This document shows positions 52,501 through 63,170 of a stretch of DNA of 64,000 nt, one piece after another. The stretch covers positions 913,051 through 977,050 of the forward strand of contig JACDTU010000016.1 in NCBI GenBank assembly GCA_022376465.1. The letters are read 5' to 3'. The DNA is from Cubamyces lactineus (lineage: Eukaryota > Basidiomycota > Agaricomycetes > Polyporales > Polyporaceae). Each line of letters begins with the position of its first letter. Within the stretch, counting starts at the first letter, position 1. Under the pieces are notes generated by a model that had not been told where the DNA came from, ran no database searches, and was given only the letters and a program-made list of their open reading frames with translations. The position numbers and the translations under genes were made by a program.

Positions 52501-53446
52501 CTACTTCGGATTCGTCAAAGTCGGCGTGTCCAAACACCGATGCGCGACCTCGCCGTCCCCGTGGAACATCAACAGAACGGGAGACAGCGCGTGTGTCCAC
52601 TCTTCCTCCCCCACATGTTGTAATATACTTTCGAATTCGTTCCCTCGTCCTTGTTCATAGACATCTTCGGGGAGTAACCAGCCATCATACACCGTACTGT
52701 TGAGCGGGTACGGGCTTGGAGGACCTGAAGACCAAACAAGGGGGGAAGCCTGCTCGAACAAGAGGTCCAAGGCGGTATAGATCTGCTCACCAGGGACCCT
52801 GAGGATGCTCTGCAGGAGCACTTATGTCGACACAAAGCAGGCCCAGGGTTGAAGAGGGGTCTGATGTGAACAGATGACACGGACGTATGGCGTCAGCCTA
52901 TAGGGGTCGACACGGCTGAGTAGTGTAGCAGACTCATCACCTGCAGGGTTTGTAGCGTTGCTGCTTTGCGGGACCATGGTCCTGCTGGTAACAGTGTAGT
53001 GACTTGATCCATTGGCCTGGGGTACTGGACGCCATGCGCCGGGATGTATCTGGCTACTTGAAGGGGTATGCTCGTCTCGGGTGCCGCTGCTGCTGCCAGA
53101 ATCGTGAATTGAGGACTCCAGTGAAGCGAGGCGCTGTAAGAGATATGCGGCTAGCCTAGTACATGAATGACATCAGCAACATAGCGCAAACTGTCTTGAG
53201 CACGAAAGACCTGCGTTGACAACTTCTCGATGCCTGCCTTGATGGACTGGATCTCCAATAAGACCTCAGCTGGAACCAAGGAGGGGAAGGACGAGGATAA
53301 CGAAGGCCGGGTCTCGAGATCGCTCTCTCCCATCAGAGGTCCTGTCAACATCGCAGCGTACGATGAGCTAGAACGCACGCCGCGGTGAGTAATGACCCAA
53401 GTCGGTTATGGTTCGTGGATACTCACTCCGATTCTTCATGCATCAT
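52501..53446 (-). pseudogene. Coiled-coil-type protein gene of unknown function, possibly broken
   Basis: Minus-strand exons start MMHEESD at 53446-53427, then after an intron (53426-53368, GTGAGT...TTCTAG) continue in a frame with EVLLEIQSIKAGIEKLSTQV, a likely amphipathic helix. After a second intron ending TCTTACAG near 53140, an exon reads SLESSIHDSGSSSG...VDPYRLTPYVRVICSHQ. The same frame then meets TAA (52824-52822) and goes on with coherent sequence (ILRVPGEQIYTALDLLFEQ) to a stop at 52501. Either the TAA is a nonsense mutation, or it lies in an intron (for example GTCCGT...CTGCAG), which would keep the frame. Family not recognised. Confidence 0.5.
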
Positions 53447-54762
53447 CTAGTACCAGCCTGGCTCAGGGTGCGGAATAGACGGACTGGGCTAGAAGCGTAC
53501 AGTACAGTGCAACAGTTGGTTGGGGTTCGTGATCCGAGGTTCGAGGTGTGAGGTTCGAGGGGCTGAAGACACAAGACATACCGAGAGCGGGGTGGTTAGA
53601 TCCTATATATGCCTGCAGACGCGGCGTCGTCCGAGTCGGATTGCAGATGCTTGTGGTTTCTTTTCTTTTGCGGGCGTGGCGGTCTGTTACTGCATTCGAT
53701 GGCGTAGCGTGTATGAACTGGTATGGGAGTACGGACGTATGGCGACGAGTCCAGCAATCCATGCTCCGCGCCACCCTCACGAAGTCTTGTGTATGGGCAA
53801 TCATGCTCGCCCTATGATTCAAGACACGGGGCTGACAACCGATGCATAGTCGTTGGCTCATTGGGCATCGCGCTGGAATAGGAACACGTCGGCGGAGAGG
53901 TCGTCGTCCAGCATGATTGTCTATCACTGGCTATCGGCCGCGCGGAAGAGGGAGCGAGCAGAAATCGCACGTTTTCTGCGGGCCTACTCAACTATACAGC
54001 AGTCAATCACAGCGGTCGCGCGCGTGCATAGCCGGGGTACTAACCGCATGTAGGACCTGCCACATAACAGCATACGAAGTCATGCTAACAAAAAGCACCT
54101 GGCGATCCTCAGGCCTCACAATTGACGGATGCCGTTCCTACTTTGCCCAAACTGATGAGTCGTCTCTGTATACGCCGCTAAAGTGGCTGAGCACGCGAGT
54201 TATCTTGGCTGCAGGCGGGTGGCGCGCCGCGCGGTGTGTCAGCGTTTCGTTGGTGCTATAGGCTGGTCGCGCGAGTCCTGGTCCGGGTACGCTAGACAAA
54301 GACGAAGTAGGGGTTGTGACTTCAGAATGACATCGCATAGATCCGTGGATGATCTTCTGGTTGGGAGGAGTAGCGTGGCCCAATCTGACATATCAGCGAG
54401 AACGTGGATACAGAGTGGTGCATCGGGGACGTTTGGCTTGCTGGACTAGTGCAATGGTTGGAATACAGCCTAGATGGGGGCGAGGCGCGTTTCGATTTTG
54501 ACTGATTGGGCGAGATCCGGCTGGGACGATGATAGATTCGAGAATGGACGCACCTGCTGAAACAAACCACCTCCACGACGAAGAGCACACGATGGAAACG
54601 AGGGAGATGAAAGCGAGGAACGATAAGATGTATACAACGTACGGACAGTCCGAGGTGCGTGCGACGACAACAAGGGTGTATATAGGACCGTTCGAGAGAC
54701 GGTTCGTGGAGATATGGTCGTGAGGGTTGGGTCATCCGACTACTGCTACGCCTCCGGGGCCC
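53447..54762. other. Intergenic, no gene recognised
   Basis: 1.3 kb of short open frames, including the 3' flank of the dynein light chain gene. Nothing supported. Confidence 0.45.
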
Positions 54763-55234
54763 CTATGACTTCCAGATGAGGATGGCGAGGGTGCCGATGT
54801 AGAAGTAGATGAAGTGCTTCGTTTCTGGACATGGCGACATCAGCACGATCTAGCCGACAGCGGCAAGGGGAGAGTGGAGGGGGACACAAAACGCGTCTCG
54901 ACGCGTCTTGGACACGCACGAGGTATCGAGGTTCGAGGAAAGAGGTAAAAAGAGGAAGAGAGGACGTACCGTGGGTGACATAGGAGCCAAAGTTCTTGCC
55001 GACGACGACGTGCCAGGTTGGGCCGTGACGCTTGTCGAACTCCTTCTTGATCTGAGCGGCGATGTCCTTCTCGATGTTGTACTTTTCGAGAGCGGCGAGG
55101 GCGACGTCGACGGCCTCCTGCTGCATGTCGTCGGACATGTCGACGTTCTTGATCGTAGCCTTGGGGCCATTGCCGTTGTCGCCCTTGGCGAGGGAGGCGT
55201 CGGAGGAGGTGGGGGCGTCGACTTTGTCGGCCAT
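54763..55234 (-). CDS. Dynein light chain LC8 (DYNLL type)
   Basis: Cytoplasmic dynein light chain, a homodimeric hub that binds the dynein intermediate chain and many partners; in hyphae it serves nuclear migration and transport. Exons on the minus strand are 55234-54970 and 54824-54763; the intron 54969-54825 has GTACGT...TCCAG. 108 residues. The hallmark stretches are [47 protein letters not shown] and, after the intron, [20 protein letters not shown]. The human protein has 89 residues; the extra ~20 are a Gly/Ser-rich N-terminus. The intron inside the TH/ET codon region is supported by an unbroken family match. Highly confident. Confidence 0.97.
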
Positions 55235-56589
55235 GATGACGGAGACTGTGTGGTGGGCGATGGAGGGTGGATGTGAGGGGGAGAGGGTATGTACAGGGCT
55301 TGTGGGGGACGTACGAGGAGGGGACTGGGCTTTTTGATGTGGTGGGAGGAGGAAAGACACGTGTGGCTGGACGCGCGCGCTGCACGCGTTGGGAGTCGCG
55401 TCCTCGAGCTCTGCGCGCGACTGCAATGCTTTGCCTCGGACGACGACCACGTCCCTCGCCCTGCGCATGCGGTCGGCGACGTTGGGCTGCACATGCTCGC
55501 GCACGCATCTCGTCTTCTCGCCATGCGCTCCCAGCTCTTCTCTCGCCCATCTTTACCCACCGGGTCCAAACCTACTTTGCGCGGCCGAGCGCGCGCTAGG
55601 TACGAGAACGCGAGACGAGGACGGGGGAGATCTCTCGAGATAGACTGCACCCTCTTCGGTGCTTCTTGCGCGCGGAGAGATGATATTAAATGGGGAGCGT
55701 GGCAGTCGCGGGTTCTTCATAAAGCTCGGACGCAGTCGAGCGCACCTGATCCATTACCCCATATTCCCCGTCCTCGCGTTCCGCACTCTCTCACTGGATA
55801 ATTAATGAACGGTGTATGGGCTCGGTGCTGTGAGAGATGATGCATATATCTCCGCGCGGTAGCTTCGCGGCACCGTGCGATGGACTTCTGCCTCCAAGTG
55901 CGCATGCTCTCCCTACTGGACTTGTGCTCCTCGCATCTTGCCAGCTGCTGTGCACGAGGCACGTCCTCCTCTCCATCTGCTCGCGCAATATCTTGAACGG
56001 CGACCATACTGCTGGAACGTCAACCTGCCGCGTCTAGACTGCACCGCGCTCGCCCCTGTAAGCCTGCGCTCCGACAGAGCGCTGTTCGAGCTGAGTGGTC
56101 AGAATGGAGTGGCTACAAATGATGCATTTTCGCGCTTCATCGGTATAATAATAGAAGCCTTGTTCCAAGGCACTCTACTGGTACCCGGTATATTGTACGC
56201 TGTCACAGCTAGCCTCGAAAGTCCTCGCGCGCAAGGGCCAGGAGGGGATCGCGCGTCCACGTGACAGACGCGTAGAAGACGGGCGCCTGAGTGTAGATCG
56301 GAGATGCGAACAGGTAGCGTCACGTGTCTCTCTCCGTTCCTCCCAATCCTCCTCCTCCTCCTTCGCCACAACCACAACCACATCCACATCCTCCTCCGCC
56401 ACCGCTTCTCTGCACTACTTGCAAACCGTGTACAACATCATCTGTCCTCTAGCTCTCCGCTGCTGTCGCTGTTCTATTGTACTCGCATCGCTTCTCTCCG
56501 TCTTAGCCACATCCGTACGTCCTCTCTCTTCCCCTTCTCCCGCTTCTCTATTAACCACCTTCGATTGGACTAGACCGCCACGAACAGCC
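55235..56589. other. Divergent promoter region between LC8 and the proline-rich gene
   Basis: Long open frames here on both strands are consequences of GC-rich sequence and show no family likeness. The upstream region of two divergently transcribed genes lies here. Pyrimidine-rich tracts precede the proline-rich gene (56330-56580). Confidence 0.5.
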
Positions 56590-58386
56590 ATGACCAGCTC
56601 CAATACAGACGAGGACCCTAATCCTCCCCGCGCGCCGAGTCGCGCTGGCTACCGCAGGCCACCTCTCGCCCGCACCGTCAGCTCCCGCAATCTCTTCCCC
56701 GACCTTCCTCCCATCTCCACAAAGCGCACCTCGCCACAACACGACGACAGCGACTCCTCCGACGAAGACGACAGGCCAAAGCTTCCCTCCGTCGCTCTCC
56801 CTCCTCTCTGCCCACCCTCTCCCATCTCCCCCGTCTCCTCCGCCTCCAGCTCTTCCTCTCTCGACTCCCCGCCGTCTTCCACAGAGGATCTTATCGACTA
56901 CCAAGACACCCCCGGCTGCGACGGCTTCCCTCCTCCGCCTCTCCCACAATCCAGCTATGTTCCTCCCCCTCCCGTGCTACCCCCAACACCCATCGAAGTC
57001 CTCGATGACGACCCTCCCTCTCTCTTCCACCATGGCCTCTCTCGCAGCGCCTTTGCGGCATGCAGAGAATTCTGGGACAACCGCTACCACCTCTGGCTCA
57101 CCTGGCAAGAGCATGTCGATCATCTCGACGCCATCCAAGCCAACTACGCCCGTGACGGCTTCCGTGCCACCCTCTGCTACCCGCCCTCTCCCGCCCTCCC
57201 GCGCACGCGCGACATCCCTGGCCAAGGTGCGAACGGTATCAACCCTGACCGAAGAGATACGCCGCCTCCTCCCCCTTCGCCTCCTCATTGGCACCGACGC
57301 TCCCGGCTCCAGACGTACAATCCTTACGCCCCCATCTTCCCCCGCATGGGTGACCTCGCCGCGCTACGCGACCCGTACTGCGACTGGCCCGACCGCGCAT
57401 TCATCAACTTCCCAACATACTGCGTCCACAAGATCCTCTACCTTCACGACATGCTCTTCCGCGAGCGCGAGCTCAAACAGAAGAGAGCGAACTCGAGTCC
57501 GCTGTCTCAGGCGTACGTGCCCGATTCGCCCGAATCCATGTATAGTACAGATTCGGTGGATACGGGCGCAGGCAGTAACGCTGCTTCTCCCGCGGCGTGC
57601 AGCGACGCGACTCAGGATGTAGACGCGTCGAAGCCTTGGGAGCTCAGCTGGCGCGCGCGCTGGCAAGTCCTAATCGACCGACAACCTCATCCTCCGCAAC
57701 CACACCCTACCCCTCCTCACATGCCCGGGTATTCTCCGCCTCCGCTTTCAACATCCGCTATCCACGCACCCTCGCCCTTGTCTCCGGGCTTCTCTCCCTC
57801 GCCACCTGCCGCTCGGAACGTGGCCGAAGACAAGACTATACACGTCTGGCAGGACGCCAACGACATTCCAGAGCTCGTTCCCCTCGATAGCCCGCTCACG
57901 GCCGTCGAGCTTGGTGGGAACGTGTCGACGTTCAGGGCAACGACGCAAGAGGCTCTTGGGGCGGGGATCGTCCGCGCGCCGACTCCCGTGCAGGGTTGGA
58001 CCGAGAGCGGGCCTGCGAGCCCACTCGTGAAGCTCCCGGCCTCGTCGCTGCGGCGCCCAGCGCTGCCCTGTTCGCCTCCGTACACCCCGTCTGCGACGCC
58101 TCTCGTCGCTCCTTCCCCGATGGTTGCTGCGTCCGGAGCCACTACCGAGTCTTCCAGCTGGGAAGACGTAGACTTACGCTCGGATGAGGAAAAGGAGAGC
58201 CTCCGGCGGGAGGACCTCAATGAGCTGCCGCCTCGTCCGGCGTCCCCGGCGCCTATGTTCTTCTTTTACGACGAAGAAGAGGAGGTCGGCCCTGGCTCTG
58301 GCTCTGCCCCGGGCCCTTTTGCGGTCGGACATGGAGGGTTGGAGGCGGGGATGGTCAGCGTGAGCGTGCAGCCGGTGTCGTGCTGA
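56590..58386 (+). CDS. Proline/serine-rich protein with a conserved central block, unknown function
   Basis: 598 residues from ATG 56590 (ACAGCCATGACC context). The open frame continues upstream without a better start. Most of the protein is Pro/Ser-rich and disordered. A folded-looking block lies near residues 140-190 (FHHGLSRSAFAACREFWDN, then YHLWLTWQEHVDHLD) and 235-300 (LQTYNPYAPIFPRMGDLAAL, PYCDWPDRAFINFPTYCV, HKILYLHDMLFRERELK). Near the end is SSWEDVDLRSDEEKESLRRED followed by an acidic patch. I do not recognise the family. A C-terminal relic of a paralog lies at 25.6 kb on the other strand, so it belongs to a family with subtelomeric copies. No intron is needed. Confidence 0.75.
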   Translation: MTSSNTDEDPNPPRAPSRAGYRRPPLARTVSSRNLFPDLPPISTKRTSPQHDDSDSSDEDDRPKLPSVALPPLCPPSPISPVSSASSSSSLDSPPSSTEDLIDYQDTPGCDGFPPPPLPQSSYVPPPPVLPPTPIEVLDDDPPSLFHHGLSRSAFAACREFWDNRYHLWLTWQEHVDHLDAIQANYARDGFRATLCYPPSPALPRTRDIPGQGANGINPDRRDTPPPPPSPPHWHRRSRLQTYNPYAPIFPRMGDLAALRDPYCDWPDRAFINFPTYCVHKILYLHDMLFRERELKQKRANSSPLSQAYVPDSPESMYSTDSVDTGAGSNAASPAACSDATQDVDASKPWELSWRARWQVLIDRQPHPPQPHPTPPHMPGYSPPPLSTSAIHAPSPLSPGFSPSPPAARNVAEDKTIHVWQDANDIPELVPLDSPLTAVELGGNVSTFRATTQEALGAGIVRAPTPVQGWTESGPASPLVKLPASSLRRPALPCSPPYTPSATPLVAPSPMVAASGATTESSSWEDVDLRSDEEKESLRREDLNELPPRPASPAPMFFFYDEEEEVGPGSGSAPGPFAVGHGGLEAGMVSVSVQPVSC

Positions 58387-59123
58387 TATCGTCCGAGTCC
58401 CCTCCCGTTTCCTCCGTCACCTTCCCTCTCGATATACGCGATGCCCTGGAGACTAGACACTAGATTACGAGTGCGGCCTCCGCTCCGTTATTTCCCCCTC
58501 CCCCCCCCCCCCCCTTTATTCTCGTAATGTATATACGTACGACCTCGCACCGTTAGTGTTATACAGTACTAGTACTGCTGTGTGTAGTAGCTGGCGAGCC
58601 ACGCAATCCGCTCGTGTCTATCTGTACATATACCAGCGACCGTGTATAATCTACATATTGTTTGTAATGAGCGGCCGTCAGAATTGGCACCTATCGGCTT
58701 CAGCGCGGTCACCTTTCTGGTACGTAGGTTATACTCATTTGAGTGGTACACGCTCGGAAGGCGACCCAAGCAAAGAGCGGCGGTGCCTCCGCGACCGCCC
58801 TCTCGGCGTTTGCGGCTGTCGCAGCAGTGCGGCTCGAGTGGGCTTGGAAATAATGCATGGGGCGGACATCGTGGACGGTGATGGGAGCGATCTTGCGAGT
58901 TCGAATGGAGATGGACCGTGTAGTCTCGAGTTTCTACGTGTTGTTTGTGCTTCTCACACTTGTACGCGCTGGGTTCTCAGTATGCCCTCCGCAGGGTGCA
59001 CCGAGGATATCAGACGTGGCTTAATGCACTGCATGTATAGCGAACCCAGTTTGCACCCTGCTAGTACTGTACATGTACCGCAAAATCCACCACTCCATCA
59101 CCACCAATTCCTCGTCAGGTCTA
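58387..59123. other. Intergenic with a poly-C tract
   Basis: A C-run interrupted by one T lies at 58495-58515, just downstream of the proline-rich gene. No gene recognised in the rest. Confidence 0.55.
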
Positions 59124-60025
59124 CTACTTGTCGTCGGTATCTCCAGCTTTGCCGAGGTCCTTGGGCATGAAGTCGGCTATGCAAGGTACATATTCTGTGA
59201 TTTGTCCGAGATGCGCCCAGAATTCATTCCAGACGTGCTCCGGATCATCCTCCTCCTGCTCCTGCTCGTGAGGCATGGTCTGGTAGGCCTTCGCCACCTG
59301 AACAAGATGTTTGCCACCCAAATAGTCCAGCAGGCGCACGGCAAGCTTGGCGCCATCTCCCCGCTTGTTGGAAGCCGGTTGGATGGGTGGACGGCGTTCA
59401 AGGAACCCACGCTTCAGATCGCCGCATACGAGCGGTTTGCGCACGTCCCAGTCGTAGATACCCTGCGGGGCGGTATAAACCATCTTTCCGTTGTCGTAGC
59501 AGCATACCGCCCAGATGAGCACCCAGATGAGCGCCTCGAGGTCGTGACGGTACAGAACGGCGACTTCGCCGTCCAGCGCCTCCTGGGTGAGTAGGTCGAT
59601 GGCCATGAAGGGTACGGTGCCTACGGTCACCTCGAAGCCGGTGTGTGTCGAGTTGGTGTCTTTGATATGATCGATACCGAGGTCCCAGTCGTTCAGTAGC
59701 GCGCAGAAGAGATCTCCATCTTCGCCGTGGCACATCAGATTGTCCAAGCTGATGGCTCGGTGCTGGACACCGTTCCGCCAGTTGTAATAATGAGCTAGAC
59801 AGGGTCTGATCAGGAATGGTCGCATAGGCCAGGCAAAGGTCGCCTACCTCTCACTATCTGGAACCAACCGCGGATGAAGTGCTCGGTGGGAAGAGAGCTG
59901 AGGGGTCTCATCCGGTCGCCCGGGGGGTTAGAACGCAGATAGTGTTCTCGTTGTTGCTCGAATGGTTTGCAGATGGAAGGACGATCGTGTTCAAGCATCA
60001 CAGCGGCAGAGCCAGAGGTGAACAT
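59124..60025 (-). CDS. FunK1-type protein kinase, N-terminally truncated
   Basis: Fungal-specific FunK1 kinase family (PF17667), expanded in Agaricomycetes. Minus-strand exons are 60025-59848 and 59794-59124; the intron 59847-59795 (GTAGGC...GTCTAG) restores the family pattern IVRAHYYNWRNGVQHRAIS. 282 residues. Seen: PLSSLPTEHFIRGWF, the catalytic-loop region HRAISLDNLM, the metal-binding-like LNDWDLG, GTVPFMAIDLL, and YRHDLEALIWVLIW. The N-lobe (glycine loop and lysine) is absent, and the catalytic-loop aspartate of HRD is alanine here (HRA), so it is probably inactive. Upstream of 60025 is a GTA repeat (about 60028-60047) and no N-lobe. A decayed copy or a pseudokinase. Confidence 0.78.
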
Positions 60026-61274
60026 GGTGTAGTAGTAGTAGTAGTTGTTGTATCGAAGACGAGAGAGGCCCCGATGCAGCAAGGCGTCAGGCGCTCTGTC
60101 AAGCGCGCTGGGCGTGACGAAGACGACTCGAGTCGTACGTCCGAGTCGTTACCTCCACTCACCCTGCGACCGTTGTTGTCTATCGGCAGAGCTGGCAGGG
60201 AGATTCGGAAAGATGCTCGACTTTGTATGCACAGATCCCTCTATCTCTTAATGGCAGACGCTGATATGTTACATATATGCCAGGTCAAGGGCCACATGAC
60301 ATGAGTACCACTGCGTGTCGCGATTGTGCTCATAACACAGGCTGTTCGTCTAGCACGAAGCTGGCACGTTACGCCAGCATGCAGACGAATATCGATGAAC
60401 ACAAGCAAGTTATGTCTGAACGCGAGAAGACGCTGAAGGAGGCGAGGGAGAGCCTCGTCAGAGAGGGTGGTGCCGTTGTTGGTAGTATGCCCGTTCTTGC
60501 TGGCCCCGCAGAGAAGGCCGAAGTTTGTGGGATATGAAACTTTGTACGTGAAAGTCCTGTAAACTCTTGCCTCAATCGGCTCCGAACCGCTGTTGCAATC
60601 AGAGATCCGTACTGTATAGATTGATACAAGCATATCGTCCTTGCGCGACTGCGCACTCTCCCTCATGCGTCCTTTGCCTGCGACTTCTTGACGACCTCGA
60701 CCGCGCGCTTGAACTTTGCCTTGTCCTCGTCCGTTGCCTTGACGGAGCTCTCACCCGATTTAATACCTTGTTTTGTAAGTCAAATAAGGGTTAGCCATAG
60801 GTTATGGCCAGAAAATGGCAATTTGCAACGGACACAATCAGTCAACAGGTCGTGTTCACTCCCCAACTGTCACGGCGACTTCAATAGATTTAATCAAACA
60901 TGACCTGTTAGCAGGTTGTGTAGGTCAAAGACTTAGAAAACTCCAACACATCTTTTACCTATGTCCCTACGTCACACTGGCATTAACACTACGAATAGAT
61001 TTCTCGCATCGGGTACACCGCTCCTTGTGCTGGATCTCCTTAGCCGTCTGGAGGTTAGTCTGATCCCACCGCACGAGGGCAACGGAGCTGCTCGATGACC
61101 AAGGTGAGCGTCCAGAGAATGTCGGGATGCCAGACGCCATCGAGGGCGGTCACAAGGATGAGCCGCTCGACAGAATAGACGAGGGGTGACCTTGCGCGTT
61201 GAGAATGAGGTGAGTGGAGTCAACAGAGAGTCATTGAGGGACCTGAGCGACGCCAGAACCAGAACCAGTCATCA
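60026..61274. other. Gene remnants before the telomeric repeats
   Basis: A GTA microsatellite occurs at 60028-60047. A minus-strand frame at 60779-60663 ends KATDEDKAKFKRAVEVVKKS plus seven residues and a stop; it looks like a real 3' exon but has no start. A minus-strand piece near 61190-61060 reads RLILVTALDGVWHPDILWTL, also without context. A plus-strand 86-codon frame at 60277-60537 is not recognised. These look like broken genes near the chromosome end. Confidence 0.4.
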
Positions 61275-61483
61275 GGGTTAGGGTTAGGGAGGGGAGCCTG
61301 ACGCGCGCGAGCGGAGCGAGCAGTGCGGCAGGCGACTGCACTAAAGAAAAGGGTAGGCGAGGGGATGGGTCAACTTGGGCATTGATTTCTCAACACCCCC
61401 CAAGTTTTGTCTACTTATAGACTCTTCAGGACCACTGTATAGTTCATGCAACTAGATTCAAGCCGCGACGGACCGGAACTTCG
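61275..61483 (+). repeat. Telomere-associated repeat, copy 1
   Basis: 209 bp beginning with an internal telomeric stretch (GGGTTAGGGTTAGGG), then AGGGGAGCCTGACGCG and ending GGACCGGAACTTC. The next unit repeats it head-to-tail with about 5% difference. Confidence 0.9.
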
Positions 61484-61691
61484 GGTTAGGGTTAGGGAGG
61501 GGGAGCCTGACGCGCGCGAGCGAAGCGAGCAGTGCGGCAGGCGACTGCACTAAGAAAAGGAGTAGGCGAGGGGATGGGTCAACTTGGGCGTTGATTTCTC
61601 AACACCCCCCAAGTTTCGTCTACTTATAGACTCTTCAGGACCACTGTATAGTTCATACGACTAGATTCAAGCCGCGATGGACCGGAACTTC
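61484..61691 (+). repeat. Telomere-associated repeat, copy 2
   Basis: 208 bp, again opening with GGGTTAGGGTTAGGG. Differences from copy 1 include CGAAGCGAG for CGGAGCGAG, GGGCG for GGGCA and TTTCG for TTTTG. A diverged third copy starts at 63170. Confidence 0.9.
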
Positions 61692-62160
61692 GGCCGTGAT
61701 CATCGCGTTAAACGAATTTGATGAAACGCGATGCCGTCGCATAGAAGCAACGGCACCTGATGCCGAGCGCCGCCGAAGGCGGCGGATGGCATCAGCTGAT
61801 GATGGCAACTAACTTTCTTTGACAGCCGGCCCCCGTGGCCGGCCCGATGACTAAAAGTCATCACGTCAAGTAACTTAAACGCTCAACGATCTAATCTAAT
61901 CGCTAGGGCGCTTATACTAACACCGAAAAGGGAAATGATAACTACCAAGTGACATCACCATCACGTGACCGGGTTCCCCTTAGTACCCGGGCCGACTTGC
62001 CCGAATAGGAAACCGCCCCCACCATGGGGACTACTTAAAGGACGACAAAGGCGCCCACCGGCGTCTATTTATAGGGAAAAAAAGAGGGGGGTAAGGGTTA
62101 GGCCTTCGGCTAAGGCCTTAGGGCTTTGTTCCCGGACCCCGAAAAGTGCCGATTTTGGCA
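61692..62160. repeat. Hairpin-rich subtelomeric module, unit 1
   Basis: A chain of inverted repeats: CATCGCGTT/AACGCGATG (61701-61733); a two-part hairpin CTGATGCC/GGCATCAG enclosing GCCGCC-GAA-GGCGGC (61757-61795); GCCGGCC/GGCCGGC (61825-61843); GATGACT/AGTCATC (61846-61862). Later comes CACGTGACC and CCACCATGGGG. A degenerate telomeric stretch (GGGTAAGGGTTAGGCC) is at 62090-62105. No protein frame. A similar layout recurs after 63350. Confidence 0.75.
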
Positions 62161-62170
62161 TGTCATGCGG

Positions 62171-63170
62171 GGTCTACCACGCGGGCTAGCACAAAGGTGG
62201 TAGCCCGCGGCACTGCGGGGATGTGTGCCCAGTGTGCGCGGTCTAGCACAAAGGTGGTAGCCCGCGCATGGCATGGCGCACTCGCGCGGTCTACCACCTT
62301 TGTGGTAGCCCGCGCCACTGGGGGATGTGTGCCCGGTGCGCGGGCTAGCACAAAGGTGGTAGACCGCGCAAGATGTGGCCAACTCGCGCGGGCTACCACC
62401 TTTGTGGTAGCCCGCGGCACTGCGGGGATGTGTGCCCAGTGTGCGCGGTCTAGCACAAAGGTGGTAGCCCGCGCATGGCATGGCGCACTCGCGCGGTCTA
62501 CCACCTTTGTGGTAGCCCGCGCCACTGGGGGATGTGTGCCCGGTGCACGGGCTAGCACAAAGGTGGTAGACCGCGCATGGCATGGCGCACTCGCGCGGTC
62601 TACCACCTTTGTGGTAGCCCGCGCCACTGGGGGATGTGTGCCCGGTGCGCGGGCTAGCACAAAGGTGGTAGACCGCGCAAGATGTGGCCAACTCGCGCGG
62701 GCTACCACCTTTGTGGTAGCCCGCGGCACTGCGGGGATGTGTGCCCAGTGTGCGCGGTCTAGCACAAAGGTGGTAGACCGCGCAAGATGTGGCCAACTCG
62801 CGCGGGCTACCACCTTTGTGGTAGCCCGCGGCACTGCGGGGATGTGTGCCCAGTGTGCGCGGTCTAGCACAAAGGTGGTAGCCCGCGCATGGCATGGCGC
62901 ACTCGCGCGGTCTACCACCTTTGTGGTAGCCCGCGCCACTGGGGGATGTGTGCCCGGTGCACGGGCTAGCACAAAGGTGGTAGACCGCGCATGGCATGGC
63001 GCACTCGCGCGGTCTACCACCTTTGTGGTAGCCCGCGCCACTGGGGGATGTGTGCCCGGTGCGCGGGCTAGCACAAAGGTGGTAGACCGCGCAAGATGTG
63101 GCCAACTCGCGCGGGCTACCACCTTTGTGGTAGCCCGCGGCACTGCGGGGATGTGTGCCCAGTGTGCGCG
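62171..63170. repeat. Array of 19 palindromic cores (about 207-bp higher-order unit)
   Basis: Nineteen 18-bp cores, either CTAGCACAAAGGTGGTAG or CTACCACCTTTGTGGTAG, start at 62186, 62243, 62291, 62345, 62393, 62450 and so on to 63116. Each is a palindrome (CTACCAC/GTGGTAG arms, 4-bp centre), usually extended by GCGGG/CCCGC or GCGGT/ACCGC flanks to about 28 bp. Start-to-start distances cycle mainly through 57, 48, 54 and 48 bp, giving 207 bp. Spacers carry GATGTGTGCCC and CATGGCATGGCGCACTCG-type sequence. Because every distance is a multiple of three and lacks stops, both strands are open, but this is not coding. It ends abruptly where GCGGT joins TAGGGAGGGG. Confidence 0.88.

Noticed and set aside
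54840..55650. Minus-strand open frames of 236-266 codons around the LC8 gene, and plus-strand frames at 55267-55801
   Set aside because: They overlap the LC8 exons or its promoter in other frames and are Arg/Pro/Ser-rich without family likeness.
56957..57622. Alternative 221-codon frame inside the proline-rich gene
   Set aside because: The main frame is open over 598 codons, has the sequence shared with the 25.6-kb relic, and needs no second protein.
62171..63170. CRISPR array
   Set aside because: Repeats are palindromic and regularly spaced, but the spacers are themselves repeated, the host is a fungus, and there are no cas genes.
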